Assembly (NCBI GenBank): GCA_026995935.1
Contig: JALWNK010000046.1
Span: forward strand, 1-42,246
Length of the DNA: 42,246 bases
Direction: 5' to 3'
From: Deltaproteobacteria bacterium
GTDB lineage: Bacteria; Desulfobacterota; Dissulfuribacteria; Dissulfuribacterales; QOAL01
Shown: positions 1-8,376 of the stretch, in pieces
Numbering within the stretch: position 1 is the first letter of the stretch
Layout of the letters: every line of letters starts with the position of its first letter
Translations under genes and position numbers: made by a program
Notes under the pieces: generated by a model
Databases searched by the model: none
What the model was told of the DNA's origin: nothing
Seen by the model: only the letters and a program-made list of their open reading frames with translations

Positions 1-20
1 CTTGGGATAAACGAACAGCA

Positions 21-1043
21 ATGAAAAGCGTAGCAATCCTTGGTGCAGGCAGTTGGGGTACTGCCCTTGCAATTCTCCTTGCAGAAAAGGGCGTTCCAGC
101 CACCTTGTGGGCCAGAGATCAGGAGCAGGCACGTCAGCTTTCTGAATCAAGGGAAAACCGCAAATATCTGCCAGGCTTTTCCCTGCCCCATGGCCTCGAG
201 GTCACCTCCAGCCTTTCAGAGGCCCTTTTTAAAAAGGATGTGATACTTTTTGTGGTCCCGTCCCATGCCATGAGGGAGACTGCAAAACTGCTTGTCCAAA
301 GGATATCGGCGGATGTGCCCCCTAAGGCCCTTGTGTCCTGTGCCAAGGGCGTAGAAAACGGCACCCTTATGACCATGACCGAGGTCCTCCAAGAGGTGTT
401 TTCCGGTGAAAGCGCATCCAGGGTGGCTGTCCTTTCCGGGCCAAGCTTTGCCAAGGAGGTTGCAGCCAGGATGCCAACTGCCGTAACCGTTGCTGCCCTC
501 AGTGATGAAATCGCCCGCGGGCTCCAGGAATTTTTGTCAACGGACTTTTTCAGGGTCTACACAACCCATGACGTTACAGGGGTTCAGCTTGGAGGGGCTG
601 TAAAAAATGTCCTTGCAATAGCCGCAGGAATTTCAGATGGCCTTGGCTTTGGCACAAACACCAGAGCGGCCCTTATAACCAGGGGGCTTGCCGAGATGTC
701 ACGCCTTGGGCTCAAACTGGGTGCAAATCCCCTCACCTTTGCAGGCCTTGCAGGCCTTGGTGACCTGGTGCTTACCTGTACAGGGGATCTTTCCAGAAAC
801 AGGCAGGTGGGCCTCAAGCTTGGCGCCGGGCAGAGCATGGATGAAATCCTTTCCTCCATGAGCATGGTTGCAGAGGGGGTCAAGACCTCCAAGTCCCTTT
901 ACATGCTTGCAAGAAAACACGACGTTGATATGCCCATCACAGAACACGTCTACCAGGTCATCTATGAGGGTCTTAGCCCAAGAGACGCCGTCAGGGGGCT
1001 TCTTGAAAGGCCCCAGAAATATGAACTTTACGGGGTGAACTAG
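21..1043 (+). CDS. gpsA: NAD(P)-dependent glycerol-3-phosphate dehydrogenase
   Basis: Cytoplasmic enzyme that reduces dihydroxyacetone phosphate to sn-glycerol 3-phosphate, the backbone precursor of phospholipids. The 340-residue length is normal for GpsA. The N-terminal Rossmann motif GAGSWGTA lies at residues 8-15, and the conserved block GGAVKNVLAIAAGISDGLG, which carries the catalytic lysine, is present near residues 190-210. The GLAGLGDLVLTCTG block of the C-terminal helical domain is also intact. The ATG at 21 gives the expected N terminus. Only 6 bp separate it from the next gene, so it probably heads or belongs to an operon with the UPF0280 and MBL genes. Its promoter is outside or at the very edge of the window. 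Confidence 0.97.
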   Translation: MKSVAILGAGSWGTALAILLAEKGVPATLWARDQEQARQLSESRENRKYLPGFSLPHGLEVTSSLSEALFKKDVILFVVPSHAMRETAKLLVQRISADVPPKALVSCAKGVENGTLMTMTEVLQEVFSGESASRVAVLSGPSFAKEVAARMPTAVTVAALSDEIARGLQEFLSTDFFRVYTTHDVTGVQLGGAVKNVLAIAAGISDGLGFGTNTRAALITRGLAEMSRLGLKLGANPLTFAGLAGLGDLVLTCTGDLSRNRQVGLKLGAGQSMDEILSSMSMVAEGVKTSKSLYMLARKHDVDMPITEHVYQVIYEGLSPRDAVRGLLERPQKYELYGVN

Positions 1044-1049
1044 TCGGCC

Positions 1050-1775
1050 ATGGTGCAGGTGCGTTCATACCGCACCTTAATGAGGCGAAAGGGGCTTGTC
1101 TCCTTTACGGTTCGCCACAAGGAGACTGACCTCTTTATCCAGGCCCCAGGGGATTTTTCAAGGCAGGTATCGGCCTGGGTTGTAGAGGCAAGGGGTGCCA
1201 TTGAGGAGTACGCCCGGCTTCACCCAGGTTTTATCGAGTCATACGTACCCCTTCCCACAGATCCCCTGGCTCCCGCAATTGTAAAAAAGATGCTTAAGGC
1301 TGGGGATGCAGCCGGTGTGGGGCCCATGGCGGCGGTTGCAGGAGCCATTTCAGAGTATGTTGGAAGCCGCATTGCAAGTGTATGCCAGGGGGAGGTGATG
1401 GTGGAAAACGGCGGAGATACCTTCCTGCGCATTCTCTCTCCTGTCACTGTCTCCATTTACGCAGGAAAATCCCCACTTTCTGGTAAGGTGGGTGTGAGGC
1501 TGACCCCTGGCAAAGGTCCTGTTTCCGTATGTACCTCTTCAGGAACCCTGGGCCATTCAAGAAGTTTTGGGCAGGCAGACGCCGTCACCGTGACAGGCAG
1601 TGATTGCGCCCTTTCAGATGCAGCAGCAACCTCTGCTGCGAACCTGATTCAAAGCAGAAGGGACATCGCCAGGGCCCTTGAATTTTTGCAGGGAATCAAG
1701 GGGGTTTCAGGGGCGGTGGTCATAAAGGCGGATGCCATTGGCGCCTTCGGGGACCTTGAGCTGGTGCCCCTTTGA
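1050..1775 (+). CDS. UPF0280 family protein (ApbE-like fold)
   Basis: 241 residues matching the UPF0280 family in overall pattern. It has an N-terminal YRTLMRRKGLVSFTVRHKET segment, a central GVGPMAAVAGAISEYVG block and a later SSGTLGHSRSFGQADAVTV block. The family is related in sequence to ApbE-type FAD:protein FMN transferases, but its biochemical role is not established, so no reaction is assigned. No signal peptide is seen. It starts 6 bp after gpsA with only a weak ribosome-binding site, consistent with translational coupling. The end of the gene reads GAFGDLELVPL, followed by two adjacent stop codons. Confidence 0.85.
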   Translation: MVQVRSYRTLMRRKGLVSFTVRHKETDLFIQAPGDFSRQVSAWVVEARGAIEEYARLHPGFIESYVPLPTDPLAPAIVKKMLKAGDAAGVGPMAAVAGAISEYVGSRIASVCQGEVMVENGGDTFLRILSPVTVSIYAGKSPLSGKVGVRLTPGKGPVSVCTSSGTLGHSRSFGQADAVTVTGSDCALSDAAATSAANLIQSRRDIARALEFLQGIKGVSGAVVIKADAIGAFGDLELVPL

Positions 1776-1806
1776 TAAAAAAGCAAGGCTTAAAGGAGAA
1801 ATTCTT

Positions 1807-2583
1807 ATGTCAGAGCATATGGAGGTAATAATTGTCGGTTCTGGAACCTGCGTACCCTCACTTAGGAGATCCGGCCCCTGCCAGGTCGTAAGGGCCTTTG
1901 GCTACACCATAATGATAGACTCGGCTGCAGGGTCCCTGCGCCAGCTTCTAAGGGCAGGGATTCGCCAGGACGACATAGACCTTATCCTCTACACCCACTT
2001 TCATCCGGATCACACAGGGGAGCTTGTCCCCTTCATCTTCGCCTCAAAGTACTCACCATCCTTTAAGCGTAAAAAGCCCGTGCTGATTTGGGGGCCCGAA
2101 GGGCTTTCAAACCTTCTTGCCGGTTTTGTCAAGGCATGGGGAGAGTGGGCAGAGCCGGAAGAAGGAAGGGTGGTTTTTGAGGAAATTCCTGTAAGCTTGA
2201 TGACGTCTCAGCAGTTTCCTCCCTTTGTAATAAAGACGGTCCATACAAAACACACCCCACATAGCCTGGCCTACCGGATAGAGGGGCCAGGAGGGAAGGC
2301 CATAGTCTTTTCAGGGGATACGGAATACTGCGATGAGCTTGTGGAGCTTTCAAGGGATGCAGATCTTCTTGTGCAGGAATGCGCCGCTCCTGAAGGGAAA
2401 AGGATACAGGGGCACATGACCCCATCCCAGGCAGGAAGACTGGCATCCAGTGCACAGGTAAAGAGGCTTCTTCTTACCCACTTCTATCCGGAATGTGACA
2501 GGAGTGACCTCCTGACTCCATGCAAGAGACGCTATCAGGGACCGGTTATCCTTGCCGAAGACCTCATGAGGATTATAGTTTAA
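1807..2583 (+). CDS. MBL-fold metal-dependent hydrolase, RNase Z-like
   Basis: 258-residue metallo-beta-lactamase-fold hydrolase. The metal-binding motif THFHPDHTGEL is clear, followed by a histidine in KHTPHSLAYRI, an aspartate in FSGDTEY and a late LLTHFYPE histidine. That is the ligand order of RNase Z/arylsulfatase-type MBL proteins. It lacks obvious RNase Z exosite features, so the substrate is not assigned. An in-frame opening extends back to 1732, but the ATG at 1807 is preferred because AAGGAG lies at 1793-1798 and the product then begins MSEHMEVIIVGSGT, the usual start of this fold. It is probably the third gene of the gpsA unit. Confidence 0.85.
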   Translation: MSEHMEVIIVGSGTCVPSLRRSGPCQVVRAFGYTIMIDSAAGSLRQLLRAGIRQDDIDLILYTHFHPDHTGELVPFIFASKYSPSFKRKKPVLIWGPEGLSNLLAGFVKAWGEWAEPEEGRVVFEEIPVSLMTSQQFPPFVIKTVHTKHTPHSLAYRIEGPGGKAIVFSGDTEYCDELVELSRDADLLVQECAAPEGKRIQGHMTPSQAGRLASSAQVKRLLLTHFYPECDRSDLLTPCKRRYQGPVILAEDLMRIIV

Positions 2584-2628
2584 CATGCATGCATGATTTT
2601 AATGCGCTGAACCAGTGTGTCGTGTTTC

Positions 2629-2656
2629 TTGACCGTGGGTGGTTCGTTGTGATAAA
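2629..2656 (+). promoter_or_regulatory. Putative sigma-70-type promoter for tRNA-Thr
   Basis: A TTGACC box at 2629-2634 and a GATAAA box at 2651-2656 are separated by 16 bp. They end about 17 bp before the first base of the mature tRNA, which fits a tRNA promoter. The -10 box matches the consensus at only four of six positions. Confidence 0.45.
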
Positions 2657-2672
2657 AAAGTGGCCGAGACGG

Positions 2673-2748
2673 GCCGGCATAGCTCAGCTGGTAGAGCAGC
2701 TGATTCGTAATCAGCAGGTCAGCGGTTCGAGTCCGCTTGCCGGCTCCA
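2673..2748 (+). tRNA. tRNA-Thr (anticodon CGU)
   Basis: A complete 76-nt cloverleaf can be folded by eye. The acceptor stem is GCCGGCA (2673-2679) paired with TGCCGGC (2738-2744). The D-arm contains AGCTCAGCTGGTAGAGC. The anticodon stem is GCTGA/TCAGC around loop TTCGTAA, with anticodon CGT at 2706-2708. The T-loop is GGTTCGAGTCC. The 3' CCA is encoded at 2746-2748. Anticodon CGU reads ACG, threonine. The discriminator base is T. No integrated element or repeated 3' end was seen next to it. Confidence 0.97.
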
Positions 2749-2975
2749 TACTATTTCAAGGTCGTCAATTTTGTCGAAGGCAGTCTCTTTTGTCGAGTAT
2801 CGGGTCTTTAAAAAACTCAACTTTCCATTTTGCAGCAGCCATTAGAGATTTTAATAGGTCGGTAACTGGCAGGCCCTTTGCATGAATAAATTAAAGGTCC
2901 TGGTTGACAGGTAATTTCAGGGACTTAAAGAGATATAAAGGGATAATGAAAATTTTATACAGGAGGTCTTTTAAA

Positions 2976-3515
2976 ATGAGGAATTCCTTTCCGGCAGTAA
3001 TGCTTTTGTTGCTTGTTTTTCTCCTTTCATCCTGTGCATCCCAAAGTGGATGGACACCTACCATAGATCCAACCAGCAGTCCGGCGGCATACCCTGCACA
3101 GCCGTACCCACAGGCACAGCAGTATCCGCCACCTCCTCCTCCACCGCCGGCTCCAGCACCACAGCCTCGACAGGTGCAGCCTGCTCCAACCTACCAGGCA
3201 CCACCACCTCCTGCACCCGCATCCAGGCGCAGCTATACCCAGGATCTCACGGAGTGCAAGATGCTGGCACAGCAGGTATCAGGCTATACTCCTGAAGAAA
3301 CCATTAAGGGTGGACTTATTGGTGGAGCAATCGGTGCCGCAGCGGGTGCTGCCATTGGTGCCGCCACAGGAAATGCAGGAAAGGGTGCTGCCATTGGCGC
3401 TGCGGCAGGAGGAATAGGAGGAGGCGCCTACAAGGGTATAGAGGCAGAGAAGAAGTATAAGGAAGCATACATAAGATGCATGAGAAACAGGGGCTGGAAT
3501 GTGGTAAATCCTTAG
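2976..3515 (+). CDS. Proline-rich glycine-zipper lipoprotein
   Basis: 179-residue predicted lipoprotein. A short hydrophobic leader ends in lipobox LSSC with Cys20, which suggests lipid anchoring. Residues about 38-84 are Pro/Gln/Ala-rich with a run of eight prolines, probably an extended linker. Residues 112-153 form a glycine zipper of repeated GGAIGAAAG-like units, known to pack into or against membranes. Cys94 and Cys168 flank the zipper and could pair. The tail IRCMRNRGWNV resembles that of other glycine-zipper lipoproteins. The start at 2976 is chosen over 2904 because AGGAGG at 2961-2966 is well placed and the product then begins directly with the leader. The specific role is unknown. 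Confidence 0.8.
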   Translation: MRNSFPAVMLLLLVFLLSSCASQSGWTPTIDPTSSPAAYPAQPYPQAQQYPPPPPPPPAPAPQPRQVQPAPTYQAPPPPAPASRRSYTQDLTECKMLAQQVSGYTPEETIKGGLIGGAIGAAAGAAIGAATGNAGKGAAIGAAAGGIGGGAYKGIEAEKKYKEAYIRCMRNRGWNVVNP

Positions 3516-3981
3516 CCTTGTTAGGGCAGCATATATAAGGGCAAGGCGCTTTTCTGCAGCAGGGAAAGTGCCTAGCCCTTATTTAACCGGTATTACGCAG
3601 CGGACAGGGCAGCGGAGAGGATAGCAGCCTTCCGTGAAAATAATCCATCTTTCCAATTAATGAGAAAGAACAACCCTCACTATGCATTCCCGTAACTTCG
3701 AGTTTGCTTTTTTCTTTTTGGCCACCTCCTTGTGGCCTGTTTCACCTTGGGCTTCATGGTCCTCGTAAGGAGAGTCGGATAAACGGTTCTGGCATAGTCG
3801 TCAGGATAGTTTGTGCAAAAAAGCGAAAACGTACTTGTAAGCCAGAAAAAATGTGCTTTATTAGTTTAACTTCTTTGATAAAAGAGGAAAGTGAATATTA
3901 AAATCACAAGGTTGTTATTGTTCTTCAAAGTCAAATAGTCCAATTTACATAAGGAAGGCAGAGAGGAGAGGTTAAAGTTCC
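3516..3981. other. Intergenic region, 466 bp
   Basis: Apart from the hairpin at 3536-3581, no gene is supported here. A short TTG-started reading frame at 3704-3901 lacks a ribosome-binding site and has no recognisable composition. The second half (3780-3960) is A/T-richer and probably carries the promoter of the downstream methyltransferase, but no convincing -35/-10 pair was found. Confidence 0.5.
3536..3581 (+). terminator. Long imperfect hairpin, candidate terminator
   Basis: Arms TAAGGGCAAGGCGCTTTTC (3536-3554) and GAAAGTGCCTAGCCCTTA (3564-3581) pair over roughly 16 positions with two mismatches and one bulge, leaving a loop of about 9 nt. It lies 20 bp after the lipoprotein stop. No good T-run follows, so intrinsic termination is uncertain. 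An RNA-stabilising or bidirectional role is possible. Confidence 0.45.
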
Positions 3982-4629
3982 ATGAGCTTAAGAAAGGAAA
4001 ATTCCAGCATGCTGCCAAAGGTGATGAACGGTTGTCTGTTCTTTTTCCAGGAATTCCTGAAGCACCCTTTGCAGATAGGATCTGTAATACCTAGTTCTCA
4101 GGCCCTCATAAGACGCGTAATAGATGCAGCGCAGGTGAAACAGGCAAAAACCATAGTAGAGCTTGGTCCGGGAACAGGATGCACCACCAGGGCCATTCTT
4201 GAAAACATGGGCAGGGATGCCAGGCTTCTTTCCATTGAAATAAATCCCAATTTTTACTCCATCATAAGCCAGATTCAGGATAGCCGTCTTATTACCCATC
4301 TTGGGGATGCCCGTAAGCTAAAGCAAATCCTCAACGACCACCATCTTCAGGCACCAGAGGCCATTATTTCCGGTATACCCTTTTCCACTATGAGTGATGA
4401 ATGCGGCTCCCAGATAATCAGGGCCATTCATGAGGTACTGGCTCCGGGAGGACGTTTTGTGGCCTATCAGTTAAGCAAGAAGGTAATAAGCCTTTGCAGC
4501 CCGGTAATGGGCCAGGAACGGGTACAGTTCGAATTCCTGAACATCCCTCCCATGCGCGTATGCTGCTGGGAGAAGGGAAACGGGAATGGAAGCGGCAGCG
4601 GCACAAACGTGACGCGCAAGGTGCAGTAA
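3982..4629 (+). CDS. SAM-dependent methyltransferase, PmtA (phospholipid N-methyltransferase)-like
   Basis: 215-residue class I methyltransferase. The SAM-binding motif VELGPGTG is at residues 59-66, the acidic strand LLSIEINP follows, and SGIPFSTM stands at the motif IV position. The N-terminal segment FFQEFLKHPLQIGSVIPSS and the ending NIPPMRV are typical of the PmtA/KsgA-like group that methylates phosphatidylethanolamine, so a lipid substrate is likely but unproven. The last 20 residues are an unusual Gly/Asn/Ser-rich tail after the expected end of the domain. The ATG at 3982 has a GAGG-type site further upstream than ideal. A strong terminator follows at 4699-4726. Confidence 0.75.
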   Translation: MSLRKENSSMLPKVMNGCLFFFQEFLKHPLQIGSVIPSSQALIRRVIDAAQVKQAKTIVELGPGTGCTTRAILENMGRDARLLSIEINPNFYSIISQIQDSRLITHLGDARKLKQILNDHHLQAPEAIISGIPFSTMSDECGSQIIRAIHEVLAPGGRFVAYQLSKKVISLCSPVMGQERVQFEFLNIPPMRVCCWEKGNGNGSGSGTNVTRKVQ

Positions 4630-4695
4630 GGCGCTTGGAAGATCTGCCCGCCGCTCCATGCTGGTGCAGGGTTCCTGATTTCCCAAACCGGATTA

Positions 4696-7600
4696 TTAGT
4701 GATCCCTGATCCAGATCGCTTTTTTTAGATGTTGCTGGCATTCGGTACCATTAATTCGACCCCTAAAGTTTGTTATTTTCGTTCGAAATACCTTGCATTC
4801 TGGATTTATGTTCTCGTACGGCTCGACACTATCTGGGACCTGATCATAGGGCCCATCAAATTTGTAATGAATGTAACGGATGTACCGGGAATGCTTGCTC
4901 GATCGTGCAAGAGACTCATAAATTGAGGCTGCCTTTTTGCAAAGCCTGATCTGGCTGGAGTTCGCGTGTATGATTCCCCTTGATTTATAGTTACAGGTAG
5001 TGCTCTGATGCCCGCTGGCAAATTGCATGGTCATTGCCAGATCGACTATGTAATAATGCTTTCCTCCTGAATTCCCGCCATGTGAGTGGCCATCATTATG
5101 GCCGTGGTGTGGCCTGGTTCCATGGTCTGAGGAACTACCGGGATTTTGATGGTCGTGTCTATGCTGTCCGGTTTCTGCGGAGGTTTCCGTGGCAGTTTCC
5201 CTATTATTACTTCTCCCATTGCCATTTGCGGACACGTTTCCCGGGGAGCTTTCATGGGACGTCTGGGAGGGCATGCCGCCATCCTGGTTCTGTAGGCCAT
5301 CTGGAGTTTCAGGAACGCCCGGTGTTCCTTCTTCGTGGTGGCCGTGAGTTCCCTGCGTGTTACGGATGGTGTTAAGTCCTGCTGCAAGACGCGCTCCCAG
5401 GCTTGCCAGGGAAGGACGATCGGTCCTGTTGGTCATGTCCGAGGAAATATCCTGTGAGATATGGTCGTTGACATCATGCTGGCGGTCCTGCTCCCTGCTG
5501 CCATACATGTTCTGTGCTGCAAGGTAGGCGCTGTCAATGGGGTTTTCGTCTTGGGTGTCCTGGTGTCCCGGGGAAGTTGAGGCAGGGCTGGATTGGACCT
5601 TGCACGTGAGGGCCTTTTCTCGTAACTGCTTCAGGATGGTCAGTCGTGGTTTTACCATTGTTCTCAGACGCTCGAGCTCCGAGAGGCTTATTGTCAGATG
5701 ATCCAGGCTCATGTCATTTATTTTTGAGTAGCTATTCATGATATCGGTGAATGGTATTGACACGTTTATTTCATCATACGGATTTGAGACCTCGCAACCT
5801 GGAGGATAACCTTTGAGTCTTGACAGGATGCCATTTAGCCTTTCCACTGTATTTCTTGCTTCAGCACCTTTACAGGGTGAAAGGGCGGGCAGAAGTGAGG
5901 AAATTTCCGGGATAAGTGTCTGTTTCATTTCGGCCAGTTTCTCGTTCAGCTCCTTCAAGCCTTTTTCTTCCTGTTCAAATTCGTCTTTTAGCTTACCCGC
6001 CCGGCGATACCGGTCCATCAGCTTTTTGACCCTTTTTTTCAGGTAATCTTTTGCCACATCTTTTGCCGCCTCGAACTCCTTTACGAGTTTGTTGTATCTC
6101 AACACTTCCGATGACACTTTGGACAGTCGAGAGGCAGCTGATTCACCGACCCCGATAGCGTCTGAAAAGATATCTCTATTTTTTTTGAGCCATTTGCAAT
6201 CAGATATCTTTCCGGACAGTTGGGCAGTGGAGTCAAGAAAGGTCTTTGCGGTATCAGATACGGACATTGCCCTTGTTTCAACCGTGCTGTACGTGCTGGC
6301 CTTGTCTTGGATGGCGGTTACCCGTGATGTAAGACTGGTGCCCTCTCCGGCCATGGACTCTATCTCCTGTTTTATGGACAAAATCGTGGAAGAAAGGCCC
6401 TTGAGCCTCTGGCAGGCTGTCGAGCTCTTTTGCGCGCCTTCATCTGCCGGGGATATCTTGCTCTTGATACTGTCAAGGTCAGAATTGGCGTTTTTGCACG
6501 CGTCCGGTTCCTCAGGGCCCCTGTTTCCTTCCTGGCCTTCTGGAGGCTGCTGTGTCTGGGAAGTGCTGGCCCTGTATCCTTCCTTCTCCTTGACGATTAT
6601 CTCAAGGCCCGTGGTCCTGTCTTTAAAGGATAGAGTCACCCTGAATCTGCCCGGTTTGTCCGCCTTGAATCTGTTCCCAGGCTCCCAGCGGGCCTGTTTG
6701 TGTCTCGTAATGTTCCGTCTCGTTTCGTCCTCGTATATGGCGAATCCTTTGAGATTCAGTTTTGCGCCTTTTTCCAGGGTTATGCTACCGGAATCTCCAG
6801 GCTCTATTACTATGCTTTTCAACTTTTTCTTAAGGATTATGGGACGGTAAAGGTTTTTGCACCTGTAAGAAAATCTTACTTCTGTGCGGCCGCTCTCGTA
6901 GTGTTTCTTGGTGGCTCGGACAACCGCTGCAGAGCCTAGAAGCCTTCCGGGAAGAAGTATTTCAAATTGTCCTTGCTCATTGGTGCTTTGTGTAGTTCCT
7001 TTGACATGTACTGAGGCACCTGCCACCAATGCCCCGTCTTCCGATTTGACCGTTCCTGAAAACAGTATGTGATTCGAATAGCCTTTGAAGAGAGAGTCGA
7101 GCCTTTTTCTAAAGGACGCCTTCAGCAAATAAAGCGCCTCGAGTTTTCCGTCTTCATCCTGCTGGCATATCTCTTCCATTTCTTTGAGCCTGTGGAGAGC
7201 TGACATTATCTTTTCCATGCAGAAGTTGTCCTGTACGATGTTACACATGCCATCCTTGCGTATGCCCTTCAGTTTCTCACGCATGGCCTTGAGCCGCTGG
7301 TATCTTTCAGGCGAACAGTAGCCTGCAAGCGTTACCCCCTGAATGGGCCCGTTTCCATAGGCAAGCCTCCAAAGCTGCAAGATATCGCTAACGCACTCGG
7401 AGGAGATGACAAACCATTTGCCAGACACGAATACGTACAACATGCCCTCGTCCGAGTTGGAGCCTACTAACACGTACGGCTGCAGCCCGAGAAGCTCAAG
7501 GCGCTTGTTTTTCTGCCTGCATACCATGATACCTTCTTGCACAGAGGGCATACGGTAGAGACTTCGAAGACTCTCATCATCTGACGTCTTTAGTTGCTCT

Positions 7601-8259
7601 ATGGTCAGACATCCCTGACGCATATTGGCCTGTATCTTTTTTTCAACCCGTTTAAGTGCCCGTGAATAGTCACTTGCGGCCTGCGCGTATGCGCCTATCA
7701 TCGTTGTGATGACTCCTACGCCTGGAAGGGCCTGTCCGACGGTGGAAACCATGTCGGAGCCTTGAGAAAGAATACCCGAGATTCTTTCGAGCCGTTCAAA
7801 AGGGTTGTTGGTTGGCTCCACGAGCCGGGCTATTTCCCTGTATTCCTTGAGTTTCTTGATTTTTCCTTCTGCAAAGTTGAATTTTTTTTCTATGGAGCCA
7901 AGGTGGGATATGGCGTTTTTCAGGTGCCTGCTCAAACCTGCCTTTTCAAGTTTGTTTATGGCCTTTACGAACTTTGGATCAGATCCGTAACTGTCCTTGA
8001 AGGCCTGCCACTTTTCCTGGTACTCCTCCAGCTTGCTCTTGGTTTCGCTGACCGTGTTCTTGAGCGCCTCGTAGTTGTCTTTAAGCTGCTCAATGGATTC
8101 CTGGTCCGCCTGTGAGAGGATGCCTTCCGCGGTCTCAGGAGTCCCTGCCCATGCGAAACCCTGAATTAGAGCGGTTGCAAACAGGACTGAGATGTATAGC
8201 AGCGCTACGCCCTTCATATGAAGAATCTGGTTTGACATGCCCTCTTTTTTGCTCTTCAT
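4696..8259 (-). CDS. Large secreted coiled-coil protein with Ig-like domains and His-rich region
   Basis: 1187 residues, not assigned to a named family. A signal peptide is clear: basic start, hydrophobic stretch VALLYISVLFATALIQG, probable cleavage after AWA. Residues about 45-380 are mainly helical and charged, with a short apolar stretch near 175-190. Residues 397-445 look like a carboxypeptidase-regulatory-like beta-sandwich (GTVKSEDGALVAGASVHVKG), and 480-555 resemble a Big_2-type Ig-like domain. Residues 590-880 are coiled-coil-rich. Residues 970-1065 are His/Gly/Ser-rich, with clusters such as HRHDHQ and HHGHNDGHSHGG that could bind metal. A small Cys-containing domain closes the protein. 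The start at 8259 is preferred over the longer frame to 8331 because it places GGGAG upstream and the leader at the N terminus. As last gene after two CsgG-like lipoproteins, it is a candidate cargo or partner of that export system. Confidence 0.8.
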   Translation of the reverse strand: MKSKKEGMSNQILHMKGVALLYISVLFATALIQGFAWAGTPETAEGILSQADQESIEQLKDNYEALKNTVSETKSKLEEYQEKWQAFKDSYGSDPKFVKAINKLEKAGLSRHLKNAISHLGSIEKKFNFAEGKIKKLKEYREIARLVEPTNNPFERLERISGILSQGSDMVSTVGQALPGVGVITTMIGAYAQAASDYSRALKRVEKKIQANMRQGCLTIEQLKTSDDESLRSLYRMPSVQEGIMVCRQKNKRLELLGLQPYVLVGSNSDEGMLYVFVSGKWFVISSECVSDILQLWRLAYGNGPIQGVTLAGYCSPERYQRLKAMREKLKGIRKDGMCNIVQDNFCMEKIMSALHRLKEMEEICQQDEDGKLEALYLLKASFRKRLDSLFKGYSNHILFSGTVKSEDGALVAGASVHVKGTTQSTNEQGQFEILLPGRLLGSAAVVRATKKHYESGRTEVRFSYRCKNLYRPIILKKKLKSIVIEPGDSGSITLEKGAKLNLKGFAIYEDETRRNITRHKQARWEPGNRFKADKPGRFRVTLSFKDRTTGLEIIVKEKEGYRASTSQTQQPPEGQEGNRGPEEPDACKNANSDLDSIKSKISPADEGAQKSSTACQRLKGLSSTILSIKQEIESMAGEGTSLTSRVTAIQDKASTYSTVETRAMSVSDTAKTFLDSTAQLSGKISDCKWLKKNRDIFSDAIGVGESAASRLSKVSSEVLRYNKLVKEFEAAKDVAKDYLKKRVKKLMDRYRRAGKLKDEFEQEEKGLKELNEKLAEMKQTLIPEISSLLPALSPCKGAEARNTVERLNGILSRLKGYPPGCEVSNPYDEINVSIPFTDIMNSYSKINDMSLDHLTISLSELERLRTMVKPRLTILKQLREKALTCKVQSSPASTSPGHQDTQDENPIDSAYLAAQNMYGSREQDRQHDVNDHISQDISSDMTNRTDRPSLASLGARLAAGLNTIRNTQGTHGHHEEGTPGVPETPDGLQNQDGGMPSQTSHESSPGNVSANGNGRSNNRETATETSAETGQHRHDHQNPGSSSDHGTRPHHGHNDGHSHGGNSGGKHYYIVDLAMTMQFASGHQSTTCNYKSRGIIHANSSQIRLCKKAASIYESLARSSKHSRYIRYIHYKFDGPYDQVPDSVEPYENINPECKVFRTKITNFRGRINGTECQQHLKKAIWIRDH
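4699..4726 (+). terminator. Intrinsic terminator of the PmtA-like gene
   Basis: GTGATC (4699-4704) and GATCGC (4714-4719) form a 6-bp stem with one G-U pair and a 9-nt loop, followed directly by seven T residues (4720-4726). It lies inside the last codons of the convergent gene on the minus strand. Confidence 0.65.
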
Positions 8260-8376
8260 GGTTGTTGCTCCCTGTTGCCTAAAGATGCCCCGGGTTTGAC
8301 GATGACACACAGGCTTTACGCCCATGATCAAGGATCAGCCCTTGTCACCGTGAGATACCAAAAGGACGCCTCGTTC

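Noticed and set aside
2673-2748. tRNA-Thr as attachment site of an integrated element
   Set aside because: No integrase gene or repeat of the tRNA 3' end was found in the window.
2904-2939. TTGACA (2904-2909) and TATAAA (2934-2939) as promoter of the lipoprotein gene
   Set aside because: The 24-bp spacing is far from the 16-18 bp needed for a sigma-70 promoter.
3720-3737. GGCCAC/GTGGCC hairpin as a terminator
   Set aside because: The T-run lies before the stem on the plus strand and no T-run follows on the minus strand, so it is not a terminator in either direction.
3704-3901. Short open frame after the glycine-zipper lipoprotein
   Set aside because: It starts with TTG, has no ribosome-binding site and resembles no family; it is likely chance.
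6089-6850. 253-residue open frame on the plus strand
   Set aside because: It lies fully inside the large exported protein on the other strand, without a ribosome-binding site or recognisable domain.
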